From Halovulum dunhuangense (GTDB lineage Bacteria; Pseudomonadota; Alphaproteobacteria; Rhodobacterales; Rhodobacteraceae), in assembly GCF_013093415.1 (NCBI RefSeq), contig NZ_JABFBC010000001.1:1116001-1180000 (forward strand): a stretch of 64,000 nt of DNA, given 5' to 3'. Shown here piece by piece: positions 1-8,562 of this stretch. The translations under genes and the position numbers were made by a program. Positions within the stretch are counted from its first letter, which is position 1; each line of letters starts with the position of its first letter. The notes beneath the pieces were generated by a model, which worked only from the letters and a program-made list of their open reading frames with translations, was not told where the DNA came from and searched no databases.

Positions 1-821
1 CTGATCTGCATGATCTTCGTGGTGTCGATGTCCGTGCGATAGGGCATGATGTCGTTGCGCACCCGCATCGCCATCACGACCTCTTCCAGCGCGGTGTTGC
101 CCGCCCGCTCGCCCAGCCCGTTGATCGTGCACTCGATCTGCCGCGCGCCCGCCTCGACCGCGGCCAGGCTGTTGGCGGTCGCCATGCCCAGGTCGTTGTG
201 GCAGTGGGTGGCAAAGATCACCTCGTCCGCGCCTGGCACCCGTTCCAGCAGCATCGCGATCAGGTCGGCGCTTTCGCGCGGCGCGGTGTAGCCCACGGTG
301 TCGGGAATGTTGATCGTCGTGGCGCCCGCCTTGATCGCGATTTCCACCACCCGGCACAAATAGTCATGCTCGGTCCGGGTCGCGTCCATGGGCGACCACT
401 GGATGTTGTCGCACAGGTTGCGCGCATGGCTCACGGTCTGGTGGATGCGCTCGGCCATCTCGTCCTGGCTGAGCTTGGTGATGTCGCGATGCAGCGGCGA
501 GGTGCCGATGAATGTGTGGATGCGCGGCCGCTTCGCGTGGCGCACGGCGTCCCAGGCGCGGTCGATATCCGCGAAATTCGCCCGCGCCAGCCCGCAGATC
601 ACGGAGATCTTCGCCTGCGCGGCGATCTTGCTCACCGCCTCGAAATCGCCGTCCGAGGCGATCGGGAAGCCCGCCTCGATGATGTCGACGCCCATCTCGT
701 CGAGCATCTCGGCGATTTCCAGCTTCTCGCTCAGGGTCATGGTGGCGCCCGGCGACTGCTCGCCGTCGCGCAGGGTGGTATCGAAGATCAGGACGCGGTC
801 CTGTTCGGAGTTCTGTGTCAT
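1..821 (-). CDS. leuA: 2-isopropylmalate synthase, N-terminal part (cut by window edge)
   Basis: Condenses acetyl-CoA with 2-oxoisovalerate, the first committed step of leucine synthesis, in the cytoplasm. The 273 visible codons start [20 protein letters not shown]. This includes the [13 protein letters not shown] signature of the homocitrate/isopropylmalate synthase family, and the metal-binding [12 protein letters not shown] motif lies near residue 207. The C-terminal half, including the leucine-binding regulatory domain, lies beyond the left edge. The ATG at 821 is preceded by GAGGA. A leucine-rich leader peptide and hairpin lie just upstream, so attenuation is likely. The close paralogues homocitrate and citramalate synthase cannot be fully excluded without the C-terminus, but the leader favours leuA. 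Confidence 0.9.
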   Translation of the reverse strand, partial: MTQNSEQDRVLIFDTTLRDGEQSPGATMTLSEKLEIAEMLDEMGVDIIEAGFPIASDGDFEAVSKIAAQAKISVICGLARANFADIDRAWDAVRHAKRPRIHTFIGTSPLHRDITKLSQDEMAERIHQTVSHARNLCDNIQWSPMDATRTEHDYLCRVVEIAIKAGATTINIPDTVGYTAPRESADLIAMLLERVPGADEVIFATHCHNDLGMATANSLAAVEAGARQIECTINGLGERAGNTALEEVVMAMRVRNDIMPYRTDIDTTKIMQI

Positions 822-869
822 CTGGAATGTCCTCAGGCCTTTTCGGGGTGGTGCGGCGCGAAGCGGATA

Positions 870-909
870 CCTCTGAGCGCGCGCGCCGTTATCCCGGCAC
901 GCTCAGAGG
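870..909 (-). promoter_or_regulatory. Leader hairpin upstream of leuA (probable attenuator)
   Basis: Perfect 10-bp inverted repeat, CCTCTGAGCG and CGCTCAGAGG, separated by 20 bases, lying 49 bases before the leuA start. The 5' arm on the transcript overlaps the last codons and stop of the leucine-rich leader peptide. A competing pairing (GGCGCG with CGCGCC further downstream) is possible. This geometry is what a ribosome-stalling attenuator needs. No U-tract follows the hairpins, so the exact termination mechanism is unclear. Confidence 0.55.
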
Positions 910-971
910 CGGCTAAGGAGAAGAAGCGCCGAGGCCAGCGGCCCCCGAATGATGTTCGCCTGTGCGTTCAT
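903..971 (-). CDS. Leucine-rich leader peptide of leuA (22 aa)
   Basis: A 22-codon frame beginning MNAQAN and ending ALLLLSRL before TGA. It holds six leucines, four consecutive and encoded CTT CTT CTC CTT, codons uncommon here where CTG dominates. It ends 81 bases upstream of leuA on the same strand and its last codons fall inside the leader hairpin. Runs of the regulated amino acid just before a stem-loop are the hallmark of amino-acid operon attenuation. The ribosome binding site is weak (GGAG is distant). Identification rests on composition and position. Confidence 0.6.
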   Translation of the reverse strand: MNAQANIIRGPLASALLLLSRL

Positions 972-1021
972 GGGGCGGACCATACTCCGCCGGTTCCGCA
1001 AGGGAAAGCCGAAATTTCGAC

Positions 1022-1816
1022 CTATGCCAGCCCCAGTTCGGTATCCGATGCGATGCGGTCGTACTTGTCCCGGGGCGGCATCGGGCGGTTCCGCCAGTCC
1101 GGCTCGAAGGCAAAGCTCGATACCTGCCGCCCCTCGGGCAGGGCGCCGTTCCCCGAACCCACGGCGTAGTCGTAGTACAGCTTCACGATCTGCTCGAAAC
1201 CGACCTGCTGCGCCGCCGGGTGTTCCAGACAGGCGTCGCGCCACCGCCGGACGCGGGCGTAGTCGGGCGTCTCGGGCAGCGTGAAACCCTCGTAGTAGTC
1301 GAGAAACCAGAACCGCATCATCAGCGAGGTATAGACCAGCTCGGCCATCCCGTAGCTGTCGAACAGGAACAGCCCGCCGGGATTGCGGTCTTCCAGGAAG
1401 TCGTTCAGCCAGCGGTATTCCGACAGCAGCGCGTCGCGCAGGCCGTCTGTGCGGGCGCGGTCGCGGTTCATCACCATGCGGTAGCCGGCCACGCCGAACG
1501 GCCCCTCGCGGGTGATCATCAACCGCTCGACCGCACGCTCGTAGGGATCGGTCCGCGCAATCGGCGGGCTCGGGAAAAGCGCCTCGATATATTCAAGAAT
1601 GACGATGCTTTCCTTCAGGATGCCGCCCGCGGGCGTCTCCAGCACCGGCAGCGCCGTCGTGCCCCGGGTCTTTTCCAGCAGCCAGTCCGGGCGCGGCACC
1701 GTGATGTCTATGACCCGGAACTCCACCGCGTCGCGCAGGCCCTTCAGTTCCAGCAGGATCTCGATGCGCTGCGAAAACGGGCAGACGGGGATGTGATAGA
1801 TGATCGGACGGGTCAC
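1022..1816 (-). CDS. Glutathione S-transferase family protein
   Basis: Cytoplasmic protein of 264 residues with a thioredoxin-fold N-terminus. It begins TRPIIYHIPVCPFSQRIEIL, with a CPFS motif at the usual active-site position, followed by TALPVLETP (glutathione-backbone cis-proline loop) and KESIVILEYIE. The rest is helical, as in the GST C-terminal domain. The GTG at 1816 is preferred over the in-frame ATG at 1837 because AAAGGAG lies six bases before it. It is divergent from the SDR gene across 88 bases. Substrate unknown; the CPFS motif suggests an omega/beta-like or redox-type GST. Confidence 0.85.
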   Translation of the reverse strand: MTRPIIYHIPVCPFSQRIEILLELKGLRDAVEFRVIDITVPRPDWLLEKTRGTTALPVLETPAGGILKESIVILEYIEALFPSPPIARTDPYERAVERLMITREGPFGVAGYRMVMNRDRARTDGLRDALLSEYRWLNDFLEDRNPGGLFLFDSYGMAELVYTSLMMRFWFLDYYEGFTLPETPDYARVRRWRDACLEHPAAQQVGFEQIVKLYYDYAVGSGNGALPEGRQVSSFAFEPDWRNRPMPPRDKYDRIASDTELGLA

Positions 1817-1904
1817 GATGCTCTCCTTTCTGCCCACACCTAACGAGATGCACGCAACGGGGAAAGGGCTTTACGGCTCGCGCCTGCGGACTAGCTCCGC
1901 GCCC

Positions 1905-2585
1905 ATGAAGATCACACCCGACCCCAATCTCCGCATCCTTCTGATCGGTGCCTCCGGCGGCATCGGCGCAGCTATGGCGGACGCCTTGCAGGGCACGCGC
2001 CTGGCAACGCTCAGCCGCTCCGCCGACGGGCTCGACGTCACCGACGAGGCGTCGGTCGCCGCTGCAGCCGCGCGGCTGGAGGGGCCTTTCGACCTGATCT
2101 TCGACGCGACCGGCGCGCTCGAGATCGGTGGCCACGGTCCCGAGAAGGCGCTTGCGCAGATCGACCCGCAGGCGATGGCCGCCCAGTTCGCGCTGAACGC
2201 CATCGGCCCCGCGCTGCTGCTCAAGCATTTCGGCCCCCATCTGCGGCGCGAGGGCAGGGCGGTCTTCGCCACGCTCTCGGCGCGCGTCGGCTCCATCGGG
2301 GACAACCGGCTGGGCGGCTGGATCAGCTACCGCGCGGCCAAGGCGGCGCTGAACCAGATCGTGCGCACCGCCGCGATAGAACTCGCGCGCCGCAACCGCG
2401 AAACCATCGTCGTTGCGCTGCACCCCGGCACCGTGCAGACCGACCTGACCCGCAAGTATCTGGGCCGCCACCCCGCCGTCACGCCGGAAGAGGCCGCGCA
2501 GAACCTGCTCAAGGTGCTCGCAGGCCTCACGCCCGCGCAGAATGGCGGCTTCTTCGACTACGCCGGCAAGGATATCCCGTGGTAG
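1905..2585 (+). CDS. Short-chain dehydrogenase/reductase (C-factor-like)
   Basis: A 226-residue Rossmann-fold oxidoreductase. The nucleotide-binding GASGGIGAA lies near residue 15, the NAIGPALL (NAG-type) segment near 105, and the catalytic SYRAAK (Tyr-x-x-x-Lys) near 143. It resembles the CsgA/C-factor branch of SDRs. Substrate unknown. The ATG at 1905 gives a start just before the first beta-strand; earlier in-frame starts add residues not expected in the family. Its last seven bases overlap the start of the photolyase gene, so the two are probably co-transcribed and coupled, consistent with a light/oxidative stress pair. Confidence 0.8.
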   Translation: MKITPDPNLRILLIGASGGIGAAMADALQGTRLATLSRSADGLDVTDEASVAAAAARLEGPFDLIFDATGALEIGGHGPEKALAQIDPQAMAAQFALNAIGPALLLKHFGPHLRREGRAVFATLSARVGSIGDNRLGGWISYRAAKAALNQIVRTAAIELARRNRETIVVALHPGTVQTDLTRKYLGRHPAVTPEEAAQNLLKVLAGLTPAQNGGFFDYAGKDIPW

Positions 2586-4114
2586 CCCCCCGCCTCGTGC
2601 TCGTTCTGGGCGACCAGCTCTCGCCGGGACTCTCTGCACTGCGCGCCGCCGACAAGGCGCACGACGTGGTGGTCATGGCCGAGGTGCGGGCAGAGGCGGG
2701 CTATGTCCGCCACCACCGCAAGAAGATCGCCTTCCTGTTCGCGGCCATGCGCCATTTCGCCGAAACCCTGCGGGCCGAGGGCTGGCGCGTCGCCTATGGC
2801 CGCTATGACGACCCGGAAACCGCCGGCTCGATCCCCGCCGAACTGGTGCGCAGGGCGGCCGAATACGGCGTGGAAACCGCCATCGCCACCGAATGCGGCG
2901 AATGGCGGCTGCGGGCTGCGCTGGCCGAGTGCCCGGTCCCGGTCGAGGTGCAGGCCGACGACCGCTTCCTCTGCCCGCGCGAGGATTTCGCCGCCTGGGC
3001 CAGGGGCCGCAAGCAGCTGCGGATGGAATATTTCTACCGCGACATGCGCCGCCGCACCGGCCTTCTGATGGAGGGGGACGACCCCGCCGGCGGGCAGTGG
3101 AACTACGACCACGACAACCGCAAGCCCGCCGACCGCGATCTCTTCATGCCGGCGCCGCCCCGCTTCGAGCCGGACGCCATCACCGAGGAGGTGCTGGACG
3201 TGGTGGAAAAGCACTTCCCCGACCATCCCGGCGATCTGCGGCCCTTCTGGTTCGCGGTGACGCCCGACCAGGCCCAGGCGGCGGCCGATGCCTTTTTCCG
3301 GGCGGCCCTGCCGCATTTCGGCGACTACCAGGACGCGATGCTGCGAGGCGAGAAGTTCCTCTATCACTCGGTTCTGTCGGCCTATCTGAACGCGGGCCTG
3401 CTCGACCCGCTCGACCTATGCCGCCGGGCGGAAGCCGAATGGCGCGCCGGCCGCGCGCCGCTCAACGCGGTCGAGGGGTATGTCCGCCAGATCCTTGGCT
3501 GGCGCGAATATGTGCGCGGCATCTACGACCTCGAGGGGCCGGATTACGTCAGCCGGAACCACCTGGACGCCCGCCGCGACCTGCCCGCCTTTTACTGGAA
3601 CCCCGATGCCACCGACATGGCCTGCGTGAAGGCCGCCGTCGCCCAGACGATGGAAGAGGCCTATGCCCACCACATCCAGCGCCTGATGGTCACCGGCACT
3701 TTTGCCCTGATCGCGGGCGTGGACCCGCACCAGCTGCACGAATGGTATCTTGCCGTCTATGCCGACGCCTATGAATGGGTCGAGGCGCCGAACGTGATCG
3801 GCATGAGCCAGTTCGCCGATGGCGGGCTCCTGGGCTCGAAGCCCTACGCCGCCTCGGGCGCCTATGTGGACCGGATGTCGGATCACTGCGCGACCTGCGC
3901 CTATTTGGTCAAGGTCAAGCGCGGCAAGGGGGCCTGTCCCTTCAATCCGCTCTACTGGGATTTCCTGAACCGCAACCGCGAGAAACTCGCCCGCAACCCC
4001 CGGATGGCGCAGATGTACCGCACCTGGGATCGCATGTCGGACGAGAACCGGGCCGGAACGCTCGACAGCGCCGCCGACATCCTTGCCCGGCTGGACCGCG
4101 GCGCGCGGGTCTAG
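2579..4114 (+). CDS. phrB: FeS-containing (6-4) photolyase / CryB-PhrB type cryptochrome
   Basis: Flavoprotein of 511 residues of the FeS-BCP family (Agrobacterium PhrB, Rhodobacter CryB), which repairs UV (6-4) photoproducts or acts as a blue-light sensor. Residues 1-140 match the photolyase-related N-domain (LVLVLGDQLSP). The C-terminal half is the FAD domain. Four cysteines at 349, 437, 440 and 453 occupy the spacing of the [4Fe-4S] ligands known in PhrB. GTG start at 2579, with AAGGA seven bases upstream, overlapping the SDR stop. Convergent with the antiporter gene, overlapping it by four bases. Confidence 0.9.
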   Translation: MVAPRLVLVLGDQLSPGLSALRAADKAHDVVVMAEVRAEAGYVRHHRKKIAFLFAAMRHFAETLRAEGWRVAYGRYDDPETAGSIPAELVRRAAEYGVETAIATECGEWRLRAALAECPVPVEVQADDRFLCPREDFAAWARGRKQLRMEYFYRDMRRRTGLLMEGDDPAGGQWNYDHDNRKPADRDLFMPAPPRFEPDAITEEVLDVVEKHFPDHPGDLRPFWFAVTPDQAQAAADAFFRAALPHFGDYQDAMLRGEKFLYHSVLSAYLNAGLLDPLDLCRRAEAEWRAGRAPLNAVEGYVRQILGWREYVRGIYDLEGPDYVSRNHLDARRDLPAFYWNPDATDMACVKAAVAQTMEEAYAHHIQRLMVTGTFALIAGVDPHQLHEWYLAVYADAYEWVEAPNVIGMSQFADGGLLGSKPYAASGAYVDRMSDHCATCAYLVKVKRGKGACPFNPLYWDFLNRNREKLARNPRMAQMYRTWDRMSDENRAGTLDSAADILARLDRGARV

Positions 4115-6624
4115 GCCGCCTCGTCCATCACGTCGCCCAGCTGGTCGATCGGGATACCGCGCTTCTCGGCGCTTTCGCGGACGGCGGCGCGCAGCGCGGG
4201 GCTGCGGCGCAGCAGCTTGAGAAAGCGCTGTTCGTCCAGCTTCAGAAGCGTGCAGGGCGTGATCGCGCGCACGCTGGTGCGGCGCGGCCTGTGGGTCAGG
4301 ATACCCATCTGGCCGAACATCTCGCCCCGGCCCAGCCGCCAGGTCTGGCCCGCCGTTTCCAGCTCCACCGCGCCGGAGGCGATGAAATAGACCGACCGCG
4401 CCTGAACCGACTTGCTGAGTATCGCCTCGCCGGCCGAGACGTATCTTGTGACCAGCCCCCGGCGCAGCTGGCGCAGGACGCCTTCCTCCAGGTCCGAGAA
4501 CAGCGGCAGCTGGCGCACCAGCTCGTCGCGATGCACGGCAATGTCCAGCTTCGGGCGCGCCTCTTCGGCGGCGCGCATGGCAGCCAGCTTGCGCAGCAGC
4601 GCACCGTGCAGTTCAGACCCGATCAGCCCGTCGGCGCGCAGCTGGTCGTATTCGCGTTCCTCCAGCCGCAGGGCGGTCCGGCGGATCAGCCGGCGCTCCA
4701 GCTCTTCGGCATAGCCGGGGAATTGCAGCCGCATCCCGTCGAGCCCCTGCTCGACCAGTTCCTCGCGCCGCTCCAGCAATTCGTGCAGCAGTTCCGCCAC
4801 GCGCCGGCCATGGATGCGCAGGATGCGCTTTTCGATGAAGTCGTGCAGATCCTTCAGCAGCAGCCGCTGGGTCACAAGGATCTCGAACCGGTCGGCGGTC
4901 AGCCGCGACAGCGGCCCGCCGATGCGCAGCCGGTTGTGCAGGAAGGCGGCGGCGCGGATCGCGCGGCCATAGGCCAGGATCTGGCGCGTCGCCCGCTGGT
5001 AGCCGACACGGCCCCCGGTGCGCGCGCCCTCGATCACGCGGTCGGCTTCCGATAGCGCGCGGTCGGCGACCCGGGCGGAAACCGAACGGTCGTGGAACAG
5101 CTCCAGCACCATGTCGCGCTCGGCCCCGGCCAGCGCGATCAGCCCCAGCGTGATGCGGTCGCGGTCGAGGATCTGGGTGCTGTCCTCGGCTGCCTTCACG
5201 GCCGCGTCCAGCCGCGCCGCGAAGCGCTTTGCCTCCGACCGGACCGTCTCGCGCGCAAGGCCGTATTGTTCGGTCGTGCTGGCCACGTCCTCGCGCACGG
5301 TCTGAAGCGCCACGGCGATGACCTGGTTCGACAGCGCGGTGTCCATCGCCGACAGCCGGTCCAGCCCCAGCCGGCGGATCACCCAGCGCAGCGTGCCGCC
5401 CTGAACGATCAGGGTGAACAGCGTGAAGCCGGTCGCCAGCACGCCGACCTGCTGCTTGATCTCGATGGGGACCAGCCGGCTTTCGGTCACCGCCAGCGCC
5501 AGCGCCAGCGTGACCGCGCCGCGCAGCCCGCCCCACAGGATTGCCACCCGGTAGCGCCGTTCGATCACCGGCGACAGCCGCGCGGCCTGCAACAGCGGCA
5601 ACAGCCCGAACAGGATCACCGCCCGCGCCAGGACCGCGGCCAGCGTCACGACACCGACCTGGACGAACTCTCGCAGCGTGATCCCGTCCAGAAGACGCGG
5701 GATCAGCAGCGCCGCCAGCACGAAGATCAGCGCCCCGGCCCAATGGGCCAGCAGGTCCCAGATCTCGCGCAGGTTGGTCCAGGTCGTCGGCGTCAGGCGC
5801 CCCGGTCCGGCAAGATTCAGCGTCAGCCCCGCCGACACCACCGCGATCACGCCAGAGGCGCCGGCGACCTGCTCGGACAGGATGAAGGCGAGATAGGGCA
5901 GCGCGACCGACACCGATGCCTGCGCCAGGATCGCGCGGTCCAGCATCTCCATCAGCCAGATGCCGATGCGTGCGACCAGCCAGCCCACCAGCGCCCCCCC
6001 CAGCAGCAGCAGCGGAAAGCGCGCCGCGGCCTCGGTCAGCGAGGGGTTGGGAACGCCCGCCATGACGAAGCCCATGAACAGGCCGAACAGCGCGATGGCG
6101 GCGGCGTCGTTCAGCAGGCTCTCGCCCTCGATGATCCTGGACAGCCGGCGCGGCGCCGAGATCGATCGGAAGATGCCCACCACCGCCGAGGGATCCGTGG
6201 TCGAGACGATCGCCCCCACCAGCAGGCAGGCCGCCAGCGGTAACGCGCTCGCCCAGTGCAGGGCGTAGCCGATGGTCAGGGTCGCGACCAGCACCGCCAC
6301 GATCGCAAGGACCAGGATCGGCACCCAGTCGTCCAGCATCCGCCGCAGGTTCATCCCCAGCGTGGCCTGGAAAAGCAGTGTCGGCAGAAAGACATAGAGA
6401 AAGACGTTGGACCGGATCGGCAGGTTCAGGATCGCTTCGGCCACCGGGTTCAGGGCGTCGGTCAGTTCGGTGCGCAGGAAGAACGCCGCGCCAGAGCCGA
6501 TCAGGATGCCCAGCACCGCAAGGATCACGCTGTAGGGCAGGCGCAGCCGCGTGGCCAGCGGCTCTGCAAGGCCGATGACCAGAAACAGCGACGCGATGAT
6601 CGCGGTGATGACGACGATGTCCAT
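4111..6624 (-). CDS. CPA1-type Na+/H+ antiporter with C-terminal cyclic-nucleotide-binding domain
   Basis: Inner-membrane protein of 837 residues. About 12 hydrophobic helices fill residues 1-410, with the antiporter motifs STTDPSAVVGIF near 140 and EGESLLND near 165. A long charged cytoplasmic helical region follows. Residues about 690-810 form a CNB domain (LFSDLEEGVL... FGQMGIL... RRTSVRA). The phosphate-binding cassette has Gln where cyclic-nucleotide binders usually carry Glu after FG, so ligand binding is uncertain. Architecture resembles plant SOS1 and many bacterial homologues. Expected role: Na+ or K+/H+ exchange for pH and salt tolerance. Confidence 0.9.
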   Translation of the reverse strand: MDIVVITAIIASLFLVIGLAEPLATRLRLPYSVILAVLGILIGSGAAFFLRTELTDALNPVAEAILNLPIRSNVFLYVFLPTLLFQATLGMNLRRMLDDWVPILVLAIVAVLVATLTIGYALHWASALPLAACLLVGAIVSTTDPSAVVGIFRSISAPRRLSRIIEGESLLNDAAAIALFGLFMGFVMAGVPNPSLTEAAARFPLLLLGGALVGWLVARIGIWLMEMLDRAILAQASVSVALPYLAFILSEQVAGASGVIAVVSAGLTLNLAGPGRLTPTTWTNLREIWDLLAHWAGALIFVLAALLIPRLLDGITLREFVQVGVVTLAAVLARAVILFGLLPLLQAARLSPVIERRYRVAILWGGLRGAVTLALALAVTESRLVPIEIKQQVGVLATGFTLFTLIVQGGTLRWVIRRLGLDRLSAMDTALSNQVIAVALQTVREDVASTTEQYGLARETVRSEAKRFAARLDAAVKAAEDSTQILDRDRITLGLIALAGAERDMVLELFHDRSVSARVADRALSEADRVIEGARTGGRVGYQRATRQILAYGRAIRAAAFLHNRLRIGGPLSRLTADRFEILVTQRLLLKDLHDFIEKRILRIHGRRVAELLHELLERREELVEQGLDGMRLQFPGYAEELERRLIRRTALRLEEREYDQLRADGLIGSELHGALLRKLAAMRAAEEARPKLDIAVHRDELVRQLPLFSDLEEGVLRQLRRGLVTRYVSAGEAILSKSVQARSVYFIASGAVELETAGQTWRLGRGEMFGQMGILTHRPRRTSVRAITPCTLLKLDEQRFLKLLRRSPALRAAVRESAEKRGIPIDQLGDVMDEAA

Positions 6625-6807
6625 GCCGAAAGTCTATAAGCCTTCGGACAGCTTGCGGTAAATCCGTGCAAGCGTGTCGAATTACAGAGTTTTCACAACC
6701 GGCGGGTTCTTGCGCGGCGCATCGCGGTGCCGGATGCGCGCGGAAATGAACGGTCGTTCACCTCTGGTCGTGCGCAATGCGCCATGCGCTGCGATCGTCC
6801 GGATGCG

Positions 6808-6833
6808 AAAAGGCCCCGTAACCGGGGCCTTTC
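6808..6833 (-). terminator. Rho-independent terminator of the MORN gene
   Basis: AAAGGCCCC and GGGGCCTTT arms around a short loop, 32 bases past the stop of the MORN-repeat gene. On the minus strand the stem is followed by TTTT, the intrinsic terminator pattern. The remaining bases to the antiporter start show no gene. Confidence 0.8.
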
Positions 6834-6864
6834 GGATCCTGCATCAAGAAGGATGGAAGCCCCC

Positions 6865-8340
6865 TCAGTTGCCCTGGGCTTCGGTTGCCGGTGCCGAACC
6901 CGAATCTTCGGCCGCCGCCGCGGCCGCCTCTTCCTCGGTCGCCTGTTCGCCGCGCGCCCAGTAGCCGTCATAGACCTCGCCCGAGGCATAGACCATCCGG
7001 CCCCGGCCCTGGCGCTGGCCCTTGGCGAAGAAGCCCTCGTAGCGGTCGCCGTTGGGATAGGTGGCGACACCCTCGCCGTCGATCTCTCCGGCCTTCCAGC
7101 CGCCGCTGTAGGTGAAACCGTCGGTCATGGTGATCGTGCCCTGGCCCTCGCGCTGGCCCGCCACGAAGCCGCCGATATAGATCGTGCCGTCGGAATAGGT
7201 GGCCGTGCCCTCGCCCTGGCGCAGGCCATCGACCCATTGGCCGGTATAGGTGAACCCGTCCTCGTAGGTCATCGTTCCCATGCCGTGGTTGCGCGCGTTG
7301 CGGAACTCGCCGTCATAGACCATGCCGTTGCTGTAGCGGGCGATGCCCTTGCCCTCGATCGTGCCGTTGGCCCACTCGCCTTCGTAGGATGACCCGTCGG
7401 CATAGGTGATCGTCCCGGTGCCGTGGGCCACGTCGTCCGCGAACTGGCCGACATAGACCGACCCGTCCGGATAGGTCGCCGTGCCTTCGCCCTCGATCCG
7501 GCCCTCGACCCACTGGCCCTCGTAGCGGTAGCCGTCCGCGCCGGTGAACGTCCCCGTCCCGTGGCGCTGGTCGTTCAGGAACTCCCCTTCATAGACATCG
7601 CCCGAGGCATAGGTCGCGACCCCCTCGCCATGGCGCTGGCCGTTCATGAGCGCCCCCTCGTAGCGGTCGCCATTCGCCTGCACCAGCACGCCGGTGCCGT
7701 TGATCTGGCCGCCCTGCCACTCGCCGGTATAGGTCAGCCCGTCGGGCATCACCAGCGTGCCCGTCCCCTCGCGCACGCCCTGCGCGATGTCGCCCTCGTA
7801 GGTGGCGCCGTCGGGATAGGTGATCTTGCCCTTGCCGTGCTTGATCCCGTCCAGCCAGCCCCCCTCGTAGCGGTACCCGTTGGGAGAGGTCATGACCCCC
7901 TCGCCGTCATGCACGGCGTCGGTGAAGGTACCCTCGTAGGTCACGCCGTTGGCATAGACCGCGATGCCGGTGCCGTTGATCTTGCCGCCGACCCACTCGC
8001 CCTCGTAGGTGCCGCCATCGGCAAACACGATCCGGCCCCTGCCTTCGGGCGAGCCGTTCACGAACTGCCCGGTATAGACCGATCCGTTGGGAAAGCGCGC
8101 CGTGCCCTCGCCCTCGATCCGGCCCTCGACCCACTGGCCGTCGTATTCATAGCCGTTGGGCAACACATAGGTGCCCTGGCCGTGCTGCTTGCCGTCCTTG
8201 AACTCGCCGGTGTAGACGCCGCCGGTCTCGTACTGCTTGGTCTGGATTTCGCCGTCCTGCGACAGCGCGGCGGACGAGGCCAGCAGGCTTGCGGTCAGCG
8301 TGACGGCCTTCAACATGTTCTTCAACGCTCTGATCCTCAC
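6865..8340 (-). CDS. Secreted MORN-repeat protein (18 repeats)
   Basis: Protein of 491 residues with a signal peptide (SLLASSAALSQ, cleavage near residue 28). Eighteen uninterrupted 23-residue MORN repeats span residues 42-455, consensus YEGEWxxGxxxGxGxxxYxxG, plus part of a nineteenth. The tail is Ala/Glu-rich. MORN repeats form extended beta-hairpin stacks that bind lipids or proteins; a periplasmic or surface location is expected here. Start is either GTG 8340 or ATG 8316; the latter gives a tighter signal peptide. No enzymatic domain is attached, unlike many MORN kinases. Single-gene transcript ending at the hairpin at 6808. Confidence 0.85.
   Translation of the reverse strand: MRIRALKNMLKAVTLTASLLASSAALSQDGEIQTKQYETGGVYTGEFKDGKQHGQGTYVLPNGYEYDGQWVEGRIEGEGTARFPNGSVYTGQFVNGSPEGRGRIVFADGGTYEGEWVGGKINGTGIAVYANGVTYEGTFTDAVHDGEGVMTSPNGYRYEGGWLDGIKHGKGKITYPDGATYEGDIAQGVREGTGTLVMPDGLTYTGEWQGGQINGTGVLVQANGDRYEGALMNGQRHGEGVATYASGDVYEGEFLNDQRHGTGTFTGADGYRYEGQWVEGRIEGEGTATYPDGSVYVGQFADDVAHGTGTITYADGSSYEGEWANGTIEGKGIARYSNGMVYDGEFRNARNHGMGTMTYEDGFTYTGQWVDGLRQGEGTATYSDGTIYIGGFVAGQREGQGTITMTDGFTYSGGWKAGEIDGEGVATYPNGDRYEGFFAKGQRQGRGRMVYASGEVYDGYWARGEQATEEEAAAAAAEDSGSAPATEAQGN
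6976..8217 (-). repeat. Tandem 69-bp coding repeat (18 units)
   Basis: The MORN gene contains 18 exactly in-frame 69-bp units without insertions. Some units are nearly identical at protein level (units 2 and 11 share QWVEGRIEGEGTA), so slippage or recombination changing unit number is plausible. Confidence 0.85.
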
Positions 8341-8562
8341 CTTCGCCGGGCCAGCCGTTTCACTGCGTCCCGCAAGTCCGGGTCGGCGGCAGCCCCTTCG
8401 CCCCGATGTTAGGGTATCGGGCTTTCCGCTGACAACGGCTTTTGGCTTTTGAATGTGTCCATCCCGTGGCGGGATGCGTTCCCTTGTGCGGCAGCATATG
8501 CGCTTGCGGCTCCGGCCTTATGGGATATGTGGTGGCCAAGGCAGACATGAGGGGCGCGCGAC

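Noticed and set aside
6976-8217. 69-bp direct repeats considered as CRISPR or satellite
   Set aside because: They are in-frame MORN coding repeats with no spacers.
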